NCBI GenBank assembly: GCA_938035945.1
Contig: CALHOU010000002.1
Coordinates: 39,580-103,579 of the forward strand
Length of the DNA stretch: 64,000 nt
Source of the DNA: an uncultured Granulosicoccaceae bacterium
Lineage (GTDB): Bacteria > Pseudomonadota > Gammaproteobacteria > Granulosicoccales > Granulosicoccaceae
Reading direction: 5' to 3'
A program made the position numbers and the translations under genes. The notes under the pieces were generated by a model. It made no database searches. It had not been told where the DNA came from and worked only from the letters and a program-made list of their open reading frames with translations. Positions 27,084-36,462 of this stretch are shown piece by piece; the stretch's first letter is position 1, and every line of letters starts with the position of its first letter.

Positions 27084-28004
27084 TCAAGGCTTCCCGACTA
27101 ACTCGAGCCAGGGCGGGACGAGCTCACCAGAATTTTTTAATTCTTGATCTAATTCGAGCGCATGCGGCTTTAACTCGGACACGAACTGCCAAAATGCCGG
27201 CGAATGATCCAAATGCTTTGTGTGGGCTAGTTCGTGCAACAGCACATAGTCGACAACATCGGGTTTTAAAAACAATAACTTGTAGTTTAAACTCAAAGTA
27301 CCACTGGACGAATAGCTACCCCACACAGTGCGTTGCCCCCTAATCATTAGCCGTTTGTAGTGCAGCCCACTGCGGCGAGCACAGTCTTCAAGCCACGGCG
27401 CCAGCAACAACTTCGCTTTTGGTTTCAATGCACCCGCAATACATGTTGCAACCAGAGGTTTGTTGTCGGTATCGGCCTGCACATGTAATTGACTAGACGA
27501 TTTCCATGTAGCCGATGCCATGTCGGCATTAGGTGTGTGCGTATAACCTACGTTAACCATGGTCTCGCACATGTGCAGTTCAAGTTGTGGCGGCGGCCAT
27601 TGCCGATAGATCGCCGGTGTTTTTTTGTCCAGATCGATAAGCGCTTCAGTTATCCAAGAACGCTGACTTTCCACCAGCGCTGGAATAGATCGCTTGGCGT
27701 AACGCTTGGGAATGGTCACTTGCAAACCACGGCCTGGCTCCACGCGCAAATACACTTGCCGCGCCTTGGCCGAGACTTTCAGCTGATACGGAATGGGCGG
27801 TGGAGGATGGCCGTTCACGCCCGGCTGCGGGCACAGCGTAAATCCATCGGCAGCATAGTTACAGGGCAACTGCACATTTTCCGGCAACGGAACGCTACCC
27901 GGCGAATACACTTCGACCGGCGACGGCTCGTCCGTGGGCAGTGGCAAACTGCCTTGGGCGCTATCAAAATCTAATGCCAGCTGCTCTGGAGGGGTCAAAG
28001 ACAT
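27084..28004 (-). CDS. YgjP-type zinc metallopeptidase (DUF45/WLM superfamily)
   Basis: The C-terminal half carries 'LLHELAHTKHLDHSPAFW' (about residue 253), the HExxH zinc motif with a downstream His that defines YgjP/DUF45 proteins. A proline-rich, unstructured N-terminal part of about 90 residues precedes it ('GHPPPPIPYQLKVSAKARQ'). Related proteins are cytoplasmic and their substrates are unknown. It is adjacent to the MotA-like gene with an 8-bp hairpin and about 250 bp between, so it probably forms a separate transcript. Confidence 0.85.
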   Translation of the reverse strand: MSLTPPEQLALDFDSAQGSLPLPTDEPSPVEVYSPGSVPLPENVQLPCNYAADGFTLCPQPGVNGHPPPPIPYQLKVSAKARQVYLRVEPGRGLQVTIPKRYAKRSIPALVESQRSWITEALIDLDKKTPAIYRQWPPPQLELHMCETMVNVGYTHTPNADMASATWKSSSQLHVQADTDNKPLVATCIAGALKPKAKLLLAPWLEDCARRSGLHYKRLMIRGQRTVWGSYSSSGTLSLNYKLLFLKPDVVDYVLLHELAHTKHLDHSPAFWQFVSELKPHALELDQELKNSGELVPPWLELVGKP

Positions 28005-28073
28005 CGTAAATCGTTGGGCTCGGTGTATTCTACGCTAAGCTACTAACATTACTTTCGTTAAAAACCAGCAACC

Positions 28074-29321
28074 ATGACTCTACTTTCAATTACCAGCATT
28101 CTGATTACCGTGTCAGCGCTGTTCGCGTGGATCAACTATCACACACTTCGCCTGCCAACCACCATTGGCATTATGGTGATATCACTGCTTTTCTCACTAT
28201 TTCTGGTGCTGCTCGGCGCCCTCGGTTTTGAGCAAGGTGTGAACATGGCAGAGCAGTTGGTGGCGCAAATTGATTTTAACGAGGCTCTGTTAAATGGCAT
28301 GTTGGGCTTTTTACTGTTCGCCGGTGCAATGCACGTTAATTTGGATGACCTACGCAAATCCAAATGGACTATCGGTTTGCTCGCATCGGTTGGCTTATGC
28401 ATCAGTACCGTTCTCGTGGGCGTTGGCACGTTTTACATTCTAAAACTGTTCGGCATTGAACTCTCGTTTGCCTACTGCTTGTTGTTCGGGGCATTGATCT
28501 CACCAACCGACCCTGTCGCGGTTATGGGCATTCTAAAAACCGCTGGTGTATCCAAAGAACTCGAAACAAAAATAACCGGCGAATCTTTGTTTAACGATGG
28601 TATTGCCATCGTTGTATTTCTAGCCCTATTTGGTATTGCCGTAAACGGTGATCAGGTTGACTTTGGCCACATTGGCATCTTGTTTGTGCAAGAGGCACTC
28701 GGTGGTGCTTTGTTTGGCTTTGTGTGTGGCTGGATTGTTTTAGAAATGTTAAAGCGGGTTGATAATTATCAAGTTGAAGTGCTACTCACGTTGGCATTAG
28801 TCGCTGGTGGCTCAACCGCTGCTGCAGGCATGCATTTATCGGCCCCGATAGCCGTTGTGGTCGCAGGTTTGATGATCGGCAACCACGGCCGCTCCGATGC
28901 AATGAGCGATGTTACTGTCCAGCACCTCGATACATTTTGGGAATTGATAGACGAAATACTTAACGCGGTTTTATTTTTATTGATTGGCTTGGAAGTCATG
29001 ATCTTATCGTCAGACTCAACCGTTTGGTTCGCCGGTTTGATACTAGCGGTACTGGTACTGGTTTCTCGTTTATTTGCTGTGAGTGTGCCGGTAAACCTGA
29101 TGCGTTTAAAAAGAGATTTTCATCCCCATGTTATAAAAATATTGACTTGGGGCGGTTTACGCGGCGGCATCTCAGTCGCGTTGGCACTGGCAATACCGGC
29201 CGGTCCCGAACGCGACATTGTGGTCACGATCACATACGTAATTGTGGTGTTATCCATACTGCTACAAGGACTAACCATCCATAAATTAGTAGCCGCTACT
29301 CGCCAGGAACCTACTGCTTAA
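28074..29321 (+). CDS. nhaP: CPA1 sodium/proton antiporter (NhaP type)
   Basis: A 415-residue membrane protein with about twelve hydrophobic helices. The CPA1 signatures 'LFGALISPTDPVAVMGIL' (about residues 137-154) and 'GESLFNDGIAIVVF' (about 168-181) contain the paired Asp used for cation/proton exchange. There is no C-terminal regulatory domain. It probably exports Na+ or K+ in exchange for protons. It precedes a small membrane protein and may share its transcript. Confidence 0.9.
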   Translation: MTLLSITSILITVSALFAWINYHTLRLPTTIGIMVISLLFSLFLVLLGALGFEQGVNMAEQLVAQIDFNEALLNGMLGFLLFAGAMHVNLDDLRKSKWTIGLLASVGLCISTVLVGVGTFYILKLFGIELSFAYCLLFGALISPTDPVAVMGILKTAGVSKELETKITGESLFNDGIAIVVFLALFGIAVNGDQVDFGHIGILFVQEALGGALFGFVCGWIVLEMLKRVDNYQVEVLLTLALVAGGSTAAAGMHLSAPIAVVVAGLMIGNHGRSDAMSDVTVQHLDTFWELIDEILNAVLFLLIGLEVMILSSDSTVWFAGLILAVLVLVSRLFAVSVPVNLMRLKRDFHPHVIKILTWGGLRGGISVALALAIPAGPERDIVVTITYVIVVLSILLQGLTIHKLVAATRQEPTA

Positions 29322-29344
29322 AGAACAAAGATGTAAAGGAATAC

Positions 29345-29671
29345 ATGGATACCGAAAACAAGGCAACAATACCAACCAACAGAGTTTTATTTAAGCTTGC
29401 CTTGTTTGCGCTGATGATCGGAATTGTTGCCGGTGTGTGGGCTTTATTCGATCCCTCTTGGCTGCGGCCTCCACAATACATGCGCTACGCAAGTGTCTTC
29501 TTTCTAGGCGTGAGTGTGCTGTTTTGCCTGTTCGGTACCGGTTCGTTACTCTTTTCAAAAAGTGAAAACGCCAAGCTGATTAGATTGGTACTTTTCATTG
29601 GCGCATTCACCATCGCCATGTTCCTGAGCTTCATTATTCTAATTCCTCTGATTTTTAATTACGTATCTTGA
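29345..29671 (+). CDS. Small membrane protein, 108 aa
   Basis: I do not recognise a family. Three hydrophobic segments (residues about 15-33, 45-65 and 78-105) follow a short polar N-terminus. An AAAGGA ribosome site stands 5 nt before the ATG. It begins 23 bp after nhaP on the same strand and is likely cotranscribed with it. Confidence 0.65.
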   Translation: MDTENKATIPTNRVLFKLALFALMIGIVAGVWALFDPSWLRPPQYMRYASVFFLGVSVLFCLFGTGSLLFSKSENAKLIRLVLFIGAFTIAMFLSFIILIPLIFNYVS

Positions 29672-29826
29672 TCAGTACATAAATTCGCCACCCACTGGCA
29701 AATGTGACACCGAACGCGGATATTCACGCCCTTGGCCTGCATCACACCCGTTTTCAGCCACCTCACTTGCGCTAAGAACTGTTAATATTGGGTGATATTT
29801 ACACAAACAGATTGGTAGCAAAGTTT

Positions 29827-30156
29827 ATGGCACAGGAAATTATTCTGCATTTTAAAACCAAAGAAGGCGACACCCGCACGGTTGATGCGGTCATTGGTGA
29901 TAGCGTTATGGAGACCGCGATTAAAAACGATATTGACGAAGTTGTTGCCGAATGCGGTGGCAGTCTTATCTGCTCAACTTGCCACGTCTACCTCGAAGAC
30001 GAAACCGTCGCAGTCGTGCCAGAGCCTGATGACGCAGAACTCGATATGCTTGAAGGTGTTGCATCTGAGCGTCAAGCCAATTCACGCTTGAGCTGCCAGG
30101 TGATTGTAAGCGAAGCCATGGCTGGTCATACAATCCATACACCTGAAGACCAATAG
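29827..30156 (+). CDS. Adrenodoxin-type [2Fe-2S] ferredoxin
   Basis: A 109-residue ferredoxin with cluster cysteines at about 43, 49, 52 and 90 in 'AECGGSLICSTCHVYL' and 'SRLSCQ'. The spacing C-x5-C-x2-C fits the adrenodoxin/terpredoxin family used with monooxygenases or in Fe-S biogenesis. No cytochrome P450 or dedicated reductase gene is adjacent. The ATG at 29827 is the family-consistent start; a TTG 39 nt upstream is open but adds nonhomologous residues. Confidence 0.88.
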   Translation: MAQEIILHFKTKEGDTRTVDAVIGDSVMETAIKNDIDEVVAECGGSLICSTCHVYLEDETVAVVPEPDDAELDMLEGVASERQANSRLSCQVIVSEAMAGHTIHTPEDQ

Positions 30157-30209
30157 TAAAAATAGAACGCCACTTAAAACGCCACTAGTGAATCACTAAA
30201 ACAATACTT

Positions 30210-31391
30210 ATGTCTTTACAAATTGTTGATGGCTTCAATCGTATCGGTGAAGAAAATGCTTTTGCCGTGCTGGCGCGTGCAAACGCATTGGCCGCAACCG
30301 GCAAAGACATCATCAATTTAGGTATTGGTCAGCCAGACTTCCCCACACCCGAACACATCGTCGATGCTGCGGTTAAAGCGCTTAAAGATGGGCATCATGG
30401 GTATACCCCAGCAACCGGCATTCCTGAACTACGAGACGCTGTTGCAAGCGATTTATCAACGCGCTACAACACCCATGTGTCTGCACAGAATGTCATGATT
30501 GTTCCCGGTGGCAAGGTTACGATGTTCTCAGCGATTTTAATGTTTGGCGAACCTGGTGTAGACATCCTCTACCCCGACCCCGGGTTTCCCATTTACCGAT
30601 CAATGATCGAATACACCGGCGCAAATCCTATTCCAATCCCGATTCGTGAAGAAAATGCATTTGCCTTTTCCGCCAGTGAAACCTTGTCACTCATCACCGA
30701 TAAAACGCGATTGGTGATTTTAAATTCACCAGCCAATCCATGCGGTGGCGTAACTCCTGTGGAAGAAATAGATGCCTTAGTGAAAGGCTTAGAAGCACAT
30801 CCTAATGTGGCAATTATGTCGGATGAAATTTACGATCAAATGACTTACGACGATGTAAAACATGTAAGCCTGTTGGAATACCCTTCTATTCGTGATCGAT
30901 TAATTCTATTAAATGGCTGGTCGAAAACCTACGCCATGACGGGCTGGCGATTGGGCTATAGCATCTGGCCAGATGAGCTGTTTGATTCTGTTCGAAAGCT
31001 TGCTGTGAATGCGTGGAGTTGTGTCAACGCGCCAGCCCAACATGCTGCCTTAGCGGCTCTGACCGGGCCACAAGATGCGGTGCATATGATGATGCAAGCT
31101 TTTGATGAGCGGCGCGTTAAAGTGGTTGATGCATTGAACACCTTGCCTGACGTTAGCTGTATAACACCAAAAGGCGCGTTCTACGCATTCCCGAATATTA
31201 AAAATACTGGATGGCAGGCGAAACCACTGGCTTCAGCACTATTAGAGAACGCAGGTATTGCCACCATCGGTGGGCCTGACTTTGGCGTGCATGGCGAAGG
31301 CTATATTCGTGTGTCTTATGCGAATTCGCTGGATAACTTAATGAAAGCCATAGAACGTATTGATAAATTTATGCGGGCAAACCCTGCCTAA
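30210..31391 (+). CDS. Pyridoxal-phosphate aminotransferase, class I/II
   Basis: A 393-residue fold-type I aminotransferase. The PLP lysine is in 'GWSKTYAMTGWRLGYS' (about residue 236), with 'NSPANPCGGV' and 'MSDEIYDQMTYDD' as cofactor contacts and Arg in 'YIRVSYANS' as the carboxylate-binding residue. Substrate cannot be assigned: it belongs to the broad aspartate/aromatic-aminotransferase-like group. It is followed 6 bp later by the pncB reading frame, with the preferred pncB start 55 bp further on. Confidence 0.85.
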   Translation: MSLQIVDGFNRIGEENAFAVLARANALAATGKDIINLGIGQPDFPTPEHIVDAAVKALKDGHHGYTPATGIPELRDAVASDLSTRYNTHVSAQNVMIVPGGKVTMFSAILMFGEPGVDILYPDPGFPIYRSMIEYTGANPIPIPIREENAFAFSASETLSLITDKTRLVILNSPANPCGGVTPVEEIDALVKGLEAHPNVAIMSDEIYDQMTYDDVKHVSLLEYPSIRDRLILLNGWSKTYAMTGWRLGYSIWPDELFDSVRKLAVNAWSCVNAPAQHAALAALTGPQDAVHMMMQAFDERRVKVVDALNTLPDVSCITPKGAFYAFPNIKNTGWQAKPLASALLENAGIATIGGPDFGVHGEGYIRVSYANSLDNLMKAIERIDKFMRANPA

Positions 31392-31445
31392 ACTTCTTTG
31401 CGGTCCGTTAACACCACGGACTGCACTATCAGGAAGCACAAAGCA

Positions 31446-32759
31446 ATGATTCAAAACCCCATGCCCAATATCGCGTCACGGGTCTACAACCATTCGTTCA
31501 AACTTGATCCTATTGTTCGCAGCCTGCTCGATACCGACATTTACAAATTGTTGATGTTGCAAACCATCTGGAAAGAGAATGCCGATATACCTGTCACGTT
31601 CTCACTCATTAATAGAACCAAAACCGTTAAACTCGCAGAAGAAGTCGAGGAGGCAGAGCTACGCGCTCAGCTTGACCATGCCCGTACCATTGGCCTGTCC
31701 AAAAAAGAACTTATCTGGTTAGCGGGTAACACCTTCTATGGTAAACAACGTCTGTTCACCGAAGACTTCCTAACCTGGTTAAACCAATACCGCCTACCTG
31801 AATATGAATTACGGGTAGAAGACGGTCAGTATTGCATCGACTTCAAAGGCACCTGGGCCGAAGTCACTTTGTGGGAAATTCCCGTACTTTCAATCATCAG
31901 TGAATTGCGATCACGTGCAGCGCTTCAAGGTGTGGGCCGCTTTGAACTTGATGTGCTTTACGCACGCGCCAAAGCCAAACTGTGGGAAAAGGTTGTCAGG
32001 CTAGACGCATTGCCGGATTTATTTATCGCCGATTTTGGCACTCGGCGACGTCACAGCTTTCTATGGCAGCGTTGGTGTATAGCGGCAATGAAGGAAGGCT
32101 TGGGGGATAAATTCATTGGCACCAGCAACGTGCTTATGGCCATGGATTTAGATCTAAGCGCAATTGGTACCAACGCGCACGAACTTCCCATGGTGCAAGC
32201 GGCCATGGCCAACAACAATGAAGAGTTGCTGCATTCACCCTATCAGGTTTTGCAAAGTTGGCAGCGCACCTATGATGGTAATTTACTTATAGTATTGCCC
32301 GACACCTATGGCAGCACCACTTTTTTGAATAACGCGCCTGAATGGGTTGCAAGCTGGAGTGGCTTTCGAATTGATTCAAAAGAGCCCATTGCCGGCGGTG
32401 AAGAACTTATTGCCTGGTGGAAATCGAAGGGACAAAATCCGAAAGAGAAACTGCTTATTTTCTCCGATGGCTTAACTGTTGATGTTATCGAACAGGTGTA
32501 TAAGCAATTTAACGGACGGGTGCGATTAAGTTTTGGTTGGGGCACACACCTAACCAATGATTTTAGTGATTGCTCTACAAAACCGATTCCACAATTAAAA
32601 GCGATCTCTCTGGTTTGCAAAGTCACTCATGCAAACGGCAAGCAGACCGTTAAGTTGTCGGACAATTTTGCCAAAGCGACCGGCCCCAAAGAAGAAATCG
32701 AACGTTATCGCTCGGTGTTTGGTCAAGACAACATGGAAAGCCAATCTGTACTCGTTTAG
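31446..32759 (+). CDS. pncB: Nicotinate phosphoribosyltransferase PncB
   Basis: Makes nicotinate mononucleotide from nicotinate, PRPP and ATP in the NAD salvage pathway. Diagnostic stretches are '[14 protein letters not shown]' at the N-terminus, '[10 protein letters not shown]', the active-site region '[10 protein letters not shown]' (His about 242) and '[16 protein letters not shown]'. The ATG at 31446 gives a normal N-terminus; the frame is open from 31398 with no better ribosome site. The stop codon overlaps the beginning of a 13-bp tandem repeat. Confidence 0.94.
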   Translation: MIQNPMPNIASRVYNHSFKLDPIVRSLLDTDIYKLLMLQTIWKENADIPVTFSLINRTKTVKLAEEVEEAELRAQLDHARTIGLSKKELIWLAGNTFYGKQRLFTEDFLTWLNQYRLPEYELRVEDGQYCIDFKGTWAEVTLWEIPVLSIISELRSRAALQGVGRFELDVLYARAKAKLWEKVVRLDALPDLFIADFGTRRRHSFLWQRWCIAAMKEGLGDKFIGTSNVLMAMDLDLSAIGTNAHELPMVQAAMANNNEELLHSPYQVLQSWQRTYDGNLLIVLPDTYGSTTFLNNAPEWVASWSGFRIDSKEPIAGGEELIAWWKSKGQNPKEKLLIFSDGLTVDVIEQVYKQFNGRVRLSFGWGTHLTNDFSDCSTKPIPQLKAISLVCKVTHANGKQTVKLSDNFAKATGPKEEIERYRSVFGQDNMESQSVLV

Positions 32760-32796
32760 GGTTGGCGTTTGGGGTTGGCGTTTGGGGCTGGCGTTT
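32758..32796 (+). repeat. 13-bp tandem repeat, three copies
   Basis: Three consecutive copies of GGGGTTGGCGTTT, with single substitutions in the first and third, follow the pncB stop. They lie in the 3' region between convergent pncB and fklB-like genes. No terminator stem forms from them. Confidence 0.85.
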
Positions 32797-32800
32797 CGAG

Positions 32801-33283
32801 TTACTGGATCGACAACAACTCGATAGAAAATATCAGCGTATCCCCGGGCTTGATCAGTTGACCGGCTCCGCGGTCGCCATAAGCCAGTTCCGATGGAATA
32901 ACAAAACGGTAATGGCTACCAACACTCATGAGCTGCACACCCTCAACCCAGCCTTGGATAGTGCCGCCTAAGGGGAAAGTGGCCGGCGCGTTTCTCGAAT
33001 AAGAGCTATCAAATTCACTGCCATCAATCAGAGTGCCGGTGTAGTGCACCGTAACCGTGTTGGTAGCAACAGGTTTGTCCCCAGTGCCGGCTTTGAGTAT
33101 TTCGTATTGCAAGCCAGACGCAGTGGTTTGCACGCCTTGACGCTGCGCATTATCCACCAAGTATTGCTTTTGCGCCGCATTTTCATCGACTTCGGCGTAG
33201 CGTCCAGAATTACCCGAAGAACATGCGGTCAGAATCACGCTGAACAACACAACAGCACAGATACGAGAATAGTTAGTCATCAT
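32801..33283 (-). CDS. FKBP-type peptidyl-prolyl isomerase lipoprotein
   Basis: A 160-residue precursor with signal peptide and lipobox 'LTAC', then a single FKBP domain ('VTVHYTGTLIDGSEFDSSY', 'GWVEGVQLMSVGSHYRFVIP', 'LAYGDRGAG', 'GDTLIFSIELL'). FKBP proteins catalyse proline isomerisation during protein folding; this one is likely anchored in the periplasmic face of the envelope. It lacks the N-terminal dimerisation domain of FkpA and is closer to small FklB-like forms. Confidence 0.9.
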   Translation of the reverse strand: MMTNYSRICAVVLFSVILTACSSGNSGRYAEVDENAAQKQYLVDNAQRQGVQTTASGLQYEILKAGTGDKPVATNTVTVHYTGTLIDGSEFDSSYSRNAPATFPLGGTIQGWVEGVQLMSVGSHYRFVIPSELAYGDRGAGQLIKPGDTLIFSIELLSIQ

Positions 33284-33334
33284 TTGCTAGTCTAAGCGGC
33301 AATAGGCCAAGACATTATACCTACAGGACATACA

Positions 33335-34351
33335 ATGAAAGCAGTTGGATACGCAAACAATGGTCCGATAGATGACCCACAAAGCTTGGTTGACATCGTA
33401 CTTGACGTGCCAAAACCCGGTCCACGCGATCTGCTGGTCGAAGTAAAAGCCATATCTGTGAATCCTGTCGATACCAAAATACGTAACAACGTCGCGCCAG
33501 AATCTAACTACAAAGTCATCGGCTGGGATGTGTCTGGCGTGGTTAAGAGCGTCGGTGCTGAAGTTTCGCACTACAAGCCAGGTGACGAAGTCTTTTACGC
33601 AGGCGCACTTGACCGGCCGGGAGCTAATAGCGAATTCCACGTGGTGGACGAAAGAATCGTGGGCCGCAAACCAACAAGCTTAAGTCATGCTCAGGCTGCT
33701 GCGTTGCCTTTAACATCCATAACCGCGTGGGAGCTTTTGTTTGATCGCTTAGAAGTACCACTTGATGATGGCGGGGACGGCGAATCCGTGTTGATAATTG
33801 GTGGCGCCGGTGGTGTTGGTTCTATCCTGATTCAGCTGGCAGCTACATACACAAAGCTAAAAGTGATAGCCACTGCATCGCGCCCTGACACCATTGACTG
33901 GTGCACAAAACTCGGCGCACATCATATTGTAGATCACCGGCAAAACATGAAGGCCGAACTGGACGCTTTAAATCTTACGCCAAAATATGTCGTGGGCCTG
34001 ACCGCCACCGATAAACATCTGCCCGCCATTGCCGAGCTAATTGCACCACAAGGCAAGCTCGGCATCATCGACGACCCAGACGCATCCGCTATTGACATAC
34101 GGGTACTCAAACCCAAATCAATATCGATTCACTGGGAATTCATGTATACCCGCTCAATGTTCCAAACACCTGATATGCAAGTCCAACAAGCGCTACTGAA
34201 CAAAGTCGCGCAAGGTGTGGATAAAGGTGAATTGGTAACCACGGTGAACCAAAACTTAGGCACCATTAATGCGGAAAATTTAAAGCAAGCGCACGTGATT
34301 CAGGAATCGGGCACAGCGATTGGTAAAACGGTATTGGAAGGCTTTGGTTAA
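33335..34351 (+). CDS. Zinc-type alcohol dehydrogenase-like (MDR) oxidoreductase
   Basis: A 338-residue medium-chain reductase with the GroES-like N-terminal fold ('SVNPVDTKIRNN', 'VIGWDVSGVV') and the nucleotide-binding 'IIGGAGGVGSILIQLA' (about residues 148-163). It lacks the structural zinc loop, like the quinone oxidoreductase-like subgroup annotated as zinc-binding alcohol dehydrogenase family. NADPH is the likely cofactor. Substrate unknown. Confidence 0.85.
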   Translation: MKAVGYANNGPIDDPQSLVDIVLDVPKPGPRDLLVEVKAISVNPVDTKIRNNVAPESNYKVIGWDVSGVVKSVGAEVSHYKPGDEVFYAGALDRPGANSEFHVVDERIVGRKPTSLSHAQAAALPLTSITAWELLFDRLEVPLDDGGDGESVLIIGGAGGVGSILIQLAATYTKLKVIATASRPDTIDWCTKLGAHHIVDHRQNMKAELDALNLTPKYVVGLTATDKHLPAIAELIAPQGKLGIIDDPDASAIDIRVLKPKSISIHWEFMYTRSMFQTPDMQVQQALLNKVAQGVDKGELVTTVNQNLGTINAENLKQAHVIQESGTAIGKTVLEGFG

Positions 34352-34362
34352 ACGATCCTCAA

Positions 34363-34388
34363 GTTGGGCGAAAATTAGTTCGCCCAAC
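34363..34388. terminator. Perfect hairpin between convergent genes
   Basis: A 10-bp perfect stem (GTTGGGCGAA / TTCGCCCAAC) with a 6-nt loop lies 11 bp after the MDR gene and 16 bp before the end of the DM13 lipoprotein gene. A T-run is missing on both strands, but position and symmetry fit a shared transcription stop. Confidence 0.5.
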
Positions 34389-34404
34389 CAGCTCGCTTTA
34401 TAGT

Positions 34405-35322
34405 CTATACGTCGCCAAAAAACACATCACCAAAGTTGGCGTTGAAGTCAGCACACCACACGCTCAAACTATTAAAGTCATCCAAACTTCTGCCCTCAGG
34501 AATTTGCAAACGAATGGTGTCGTTCGCCCAACGCTGTCCGTTTAACTGATTACCAATAATAAACGAATCACCAGAATAGGCTCTGTCGGTTGCAGCGAAG
34601 AAATAGACTGAAGGACCACCACCGTCGTAGTTAAAACCGGTGACTTCCATCTCGCAGTCATTGAGTATGGTGACGGTGCCAGCAATGCCGTGTGCGAAGT
34701 TAGAAAATTCAGCACTGCGACCCACATAAGGATGATCACTGGTGCAATCATCGGTGACCAATTGATTGTCTACCAAGGTTTGGGTTAAATGCATCGTCGC
34801 AGCTTCGGTATCCACAAGCGCAACTTGATCGCCTGCCACGCTGGCAACGATAGCCAAGGCTTGCGCTTCGAACGCGGCATCGCCAAACGCCAGTTCGGTA
34901 TCGGATGTGATCGATTCAGTGGTGAGCGGCAAAGTAATACCGTTATTCACATCGCCATCTTCATCCAGAGATTGCAGCAAACGCGATAGATCAGCAACGC
35001 GTGGGTCGCTGGTTGAATCACTGCCGAATATGTCCATTGGTGTGACGATGTTTGCGGCCTGAATGGTCGGTAGTACAAAACCTCCCAAACTGAACGTGAT
35101 GGACTCACCGGCGTTAAAGTTAAATTCACCGGCAGCATTAGTCTTCCCCCTCATGGTCGCGGTTTCATAGCCCAAACCCGCAACCGCTGAATCGAGAAAA
35201 ACCCCTGTGCGTAGTGGTGATGCAGGGGCACTGTCGTCGCTACCACACGCCGCTAGAAATAAGGATAGTGCGCTGATGCCGAGAATGCGCTGAACGTTCC
35301 GTCGACTAACTATTTGAAACAT
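34405..35322 (-). CDS. DM13-domain lipoprotein
   Basis: A 305-residue precursor with a long basic n-region, hydrophobic core and lipobox 'LAAC'. The first half has 'GVFLDSAVAGLGYETAT' and 'GKTNAAGEFNFNAGESITFSLG', a repeat found in many marine proteobacterial lipoproteins. The C-terminal third is a DM13 domain: 'TILNDCEMEVTGFNYDGGGP', 'VYFFAATDRAYSGD' and 'SVWCADFNANFGDVFF', with a conserved Cys. DM13 is proposed to act in electron transfer or redox binding; the exact role here is unknown. Confidence 0.8.
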   Translation of the reverse strand: MFQIVSRRNVQRILGISALSLFLAACGSDDSAPASPLRTGVFLDSAVAGLGYETATMRGKTNAAGEFNFNAGESITFSLGGFVLPTIQAANIVTPMDIFGSDSTSDPRVADLSRLLQSLDEDGDVNNGITLPLTTESITSDTELAFGDAAFEAQALAIVASVAGDQVALVDTEAATMHLTQTLVDNQLVTDDCTSDHPYVGRSAEFSNFAHGIAGTVTILNDCEMEVTGFNYDGGGPSVYFFAATDRAYSGDSFIIGNQLNGQRWANDTIRLQIPEGRSLDDFNSLSVWCADFNANFGDVFFGDV

Positions 35323-35408
35323 AAGATTTTCCTGACAAGGATAGCTTGATTGTTTGTGTAAGAATGCAATCTGAGATAATGGCTAAGACCAAGGCTTACA
35401 ACCATAGT

Positions 35409-36236
35409 TCATCGCCAGTAGGTCAATCTGCGCAGCATGCCAAATAAAATACCCAAAAACAGCAACGGAAACACCAGCGTTTGCATAACAAACACCACAA
35501 TCATGTTGACCGTGTTCTCACCCACCGAGCTGGCAGCAATTCGATAACGCTCGAAGCGTTTCTCAAAATCTACTTTGTCCACAAACTGCTGATAAACCGC
35601 ATTTGCTCTCTCGAACAAACTTGTAGGGACTTCGGTATCAGAGCTTACTTCCTCATTAATGTCACCAATCGCCTGCCGGGCCGCTTGCAGCTGCGCCGTA
35701 GATTCTACGTAACTCGATTCGAGAAAGGTTCGATAAACCATCTCATTCGCTATCGCAATAAGCGGCATCATAAAGCGCAGTAGTAACAAGAATAAAAACA
35801 CGCGCCCTAAAACCGCTTTCGCACGCTCGCTTTTCATAAACAGATGGCTGGCCATGAGCGCCAACCCAAAAAGCGTTAAACACACCAGCAAACCAACCCA
35901 ACTACTCATACGCAAAAGAACTTTCTGTACCCCAAGCGAGCTGGTGGCCAACAGCATAATCCACGAGAACCGCTCAACGAGATCATTGATTGGATCGAGG
36001 ATTTCGCCGGGACTAAAATTTACGCCAACGCCTGCCGGCTGAATACCGACTTCTGTGCCTTGAGCTACCGAAATCACGCCATTCAATCCACGCGCTATAG
36101 CCGCTGCAGCCAAGGCGCGATTGAACGCTGCATCCACATGGTCACGACCGGCGCTATCAGTCGCTGGCAATAAAGCCAGCACGGTGGACATCAATACGGC
36201 GCAGATTATGGCGATGGATAATTTTGAGATACGCAT
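35409..36236 (-). CDS. Hypothetical membrane protein, 275 aa
   Basis: No family name recognised. The N-terminus has a signal-anchor-like segment (residues 7-24), then a periplasmic region with 'GLNGVISVAQGTEVGI', and further hydrophobic helices near residues 90-130, 140-165 and 245-270. A soluble stretch of charged helical residues ('VYQQFVDKVDFEKRFERYR') lies between. It appears to be a four-helix inner-membrane protein. No neighbour offers a clear function. Confidence 0.65.
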   Translation of the reverse strand: MRISKLSIAIICAVLMSTVLALLPATDSAGRDHVDAAFNRALAAAAIARGLNGVISVAQGTEVGIQPAGVGVNFSPGEILDPINDLVERFSWIMLLATSSLGVQKVLLRMSSWVGLLVCLTLFGLALMASHLFMKSERAKAVLGRVFLFLLLLRFMMPLIAIANEMVYRTFLESSYVESTAQLQAARQAIGDINEEVSSDTEVPTSLFERANAVYQQFVDKVDFEKRFERYRIAASSVGENTVNMIVVFVMQTLVFPLLFLGILFGMLRRLTYWR

Positions 36237-36462
36237 AGCAACGAGCTTAGCTTAGGTGTGCCATTTTGCGTAAGCGGTTGGTCATGAGCGATCAGTAAGG
36301 AGGGGCGTTTTGCGCAATTTTGCAGTTATTTATTCGGTAGAGGTCAATAATCACCAGAGCTCGGCCGCCAAAGAGTACATGCACGCGAGATTACCGCCCT
36401 TTCGGGCAATTTTCGGGCAAAATATGCCCCCGTAAGCACGCTTTTTAAGAGATCGTTTAATT

